In this document: piece by piece, positions 36,580 to 37,244 of the stretch
How positions within the stretch are numbered: position 1 is the first letter of the stretch
How the letters are laid out: each line of letters opens with the position of its first letter
Translations under genes and position numbers: made by a program
From: a virus
Direction: 5' to 3' (one strand)
IMG/VR virus record: IMGVR_UViG_3300034198_026098
Coordinates: 1 to 37,244 of that record
Length of the DNA: 37,244 bases
The notes under the pieces: generated by a model
Database searches by the model: none
Told to the model about the DNA's origin: nothing
What the model saw: the letters and a program-made list of their open reading frames with translations, nothing else

Positions 36580-37244
36580 ATGGCAAATGTAAGATTGTGG
36601 CCAACTATAATATCGCCAGCCGTAACTGATGCAGCATCTTTGACAGCTCTTGATGTTTCTGGATTTTCGGACGGCGTAAGTTGTAATGTTATTGGACTTG
36701 GAAATTTTTACTATGATTCCGGCTCTTCTGCTATCGCTAATGATGTAACCGTCATCTCTCCCTCTGCTGGCCCTGGACGATGGCTCGTTTCAAGACCTAC
36801 GGTATCAGGATCAGATAACATTTTGGGAAGAGCGACAGACGGCCCAGGCCCATGTGAAGAAATCAGTTGTACTGCTGTAGGCAGATCTTTAATAGCTACC
36901 GCAACAGCAACAGCCGCAAGATTAGTGCTATCTTGTCCTAATAACGTGGGAGATACGGCTAGCGGAACGTGGCCGATCAGCATCACAGGTAACGCCGGCA
37001 CAATTCCCAATTTAATTGGCGATGTTACGTCTGTAGGAACAGCCACAACGATTTCTGCACACGCAACAACATTTGCAAAAATGCAACAAGTCCCAACCGT
37101 AACTTTGCTTGGCAATTCGACGGGCGGAACAGCTGATATTCAATCCGTTACTCTTGGAACCAATCTTTCATTTTCTGGCACAACTTTAAATGCAGCAGGT
37201 GGCGGTCTATCTCCAATTTCTGCGTTAAGTATATTAGCAAATCC
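36580..37244 (+). CDS. Tail-fibre-like protein, N-terminal part (continues at 1-526)
   Basis: AAAAAGGA precedes the ATG. The array module occupies about 8-75 (SLTALDVSGFSDGVSCNVIG, then GNFYYDS, then GRWLVSRP) and is closest to that of the gene at 670. A GTWPISITGNAG segment also has a counterpart there (GTWPINITGYCA). The frame crosses the sequence end into base 2 and stops at 526, giving 384 aa in total. A receptor-binding or fibre subunit by family look; specificity unknown. Confidence 0.85.
   Translation, partial: MANVRLWPTIISPAVTDAASLTALDVSGFSDGVSCNVIGLGNFYYDSGSSAIANDVTVISPSAGPGRWLVSRPTVSGSDNILGRATDGPGPCEEISCTAVGRSLIATATATAARLVLSCPNNVGDTASGTWPISITGNAGTIPNLIGDVTSVGTATTISAHATTFAKMQQVPTVTLLGNSTGGTADIQSVTLGTNLSFSGTTLNAAGGGLSPISALSILAN
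37209..37244. repeat. Terminal direct repeat (circle overlap), copy 2
   Basis: Identical to bases 1-36. Remove one copy to obtain the circular sequence. Confidence 0.9.

Noticed and set aside
36711-37115. 134-codon - strand frame inside the fibre gene
   Set aside because: Val/Ala-rich antisense shadow of a Thr/Gly-rich fibre sequence that is open in the + frame across the junction.

Overview
The window is almost certainly the complete genome of a temperate-looking tailed phage, written as an opened circle. The first 36 bases are repeated exactly as the last 36 (1-36 = 37209-37244), so the circle is about 37,208 bp. A tail-fibre gene starts at 36580, runs off the end and finishes at 526. The DNA is AT-rich. 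The virion genes follow the P22 (podovirus) plan: terminase, a 734-aa portal with a C-terminal coiled coil, scaffold, P22-type coat, gp4-like and gp10-like tail factors, and three ejection-type proteins whose sizes resemble P22 gp7, gp20 and gp16. An M15 endolysin and spanin-like genes point to a Gram-negative host; the species cannot be read from the sequence.

Layout around the circle. (a) 22135 to 2260 through the junction, + strand: scaffold, coat, tail, ejection proteins, then a large tail-fibre protein and an array of short proteins that share one N-terminal module. (b) 2288-7079, - strand: portal, large and small terminase. This block is inverted relative to scaffold and coat, unlike P22. 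(c) 7157-8240, +: lysis cassette. (d) 8257-12166, -: early operon with YqaJ-type exonuclease and a Sak4-like RecA-fold ATPase plus many small genes. (e) 12167-12413: divergent control region with three TAGCGCTA palindromes on two promoters. (f) 12414-15674, +: Cro/YdaS-like regulator, replication initiator with an origin-like repeat cluster inside its gene, VRR-NUC-like nuclease. (g) 15619-18556, -: SSB, a possible Fe(II)/2-oxoglutarate oxygenase, small zinc-ribbon and membrane proteins, two HTH proteins behind a strong promoter with an operator in its spacer. (h) 18557-19160: about 600 bp without a credible gene, holding three 11-bp iterons, a consensus-like promoter and about 350 nt rich in inverted repeats. 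(i) 19161-20344, +: four unknown small genes. (j) 20514-21910, -: ParA-type partition operon, with an ACACTA array phased at about 10 bp over its promoter.

No integrase, attachment site, tRNA gene or CRISPR array was seen. A ParA cassette without an integrase suggests that, if lysogenic, the phage is kept as a circular plasmid (a phage-plasmid). The Sak4-like protein, exonuclease and SSB would form a recombination set. The most novel-looking parts are the structured non-coding segment at 18.8-19.16 kb, the partition locus in a P22-like podophage, the modular tail-protein array, and the inverted packaging block.
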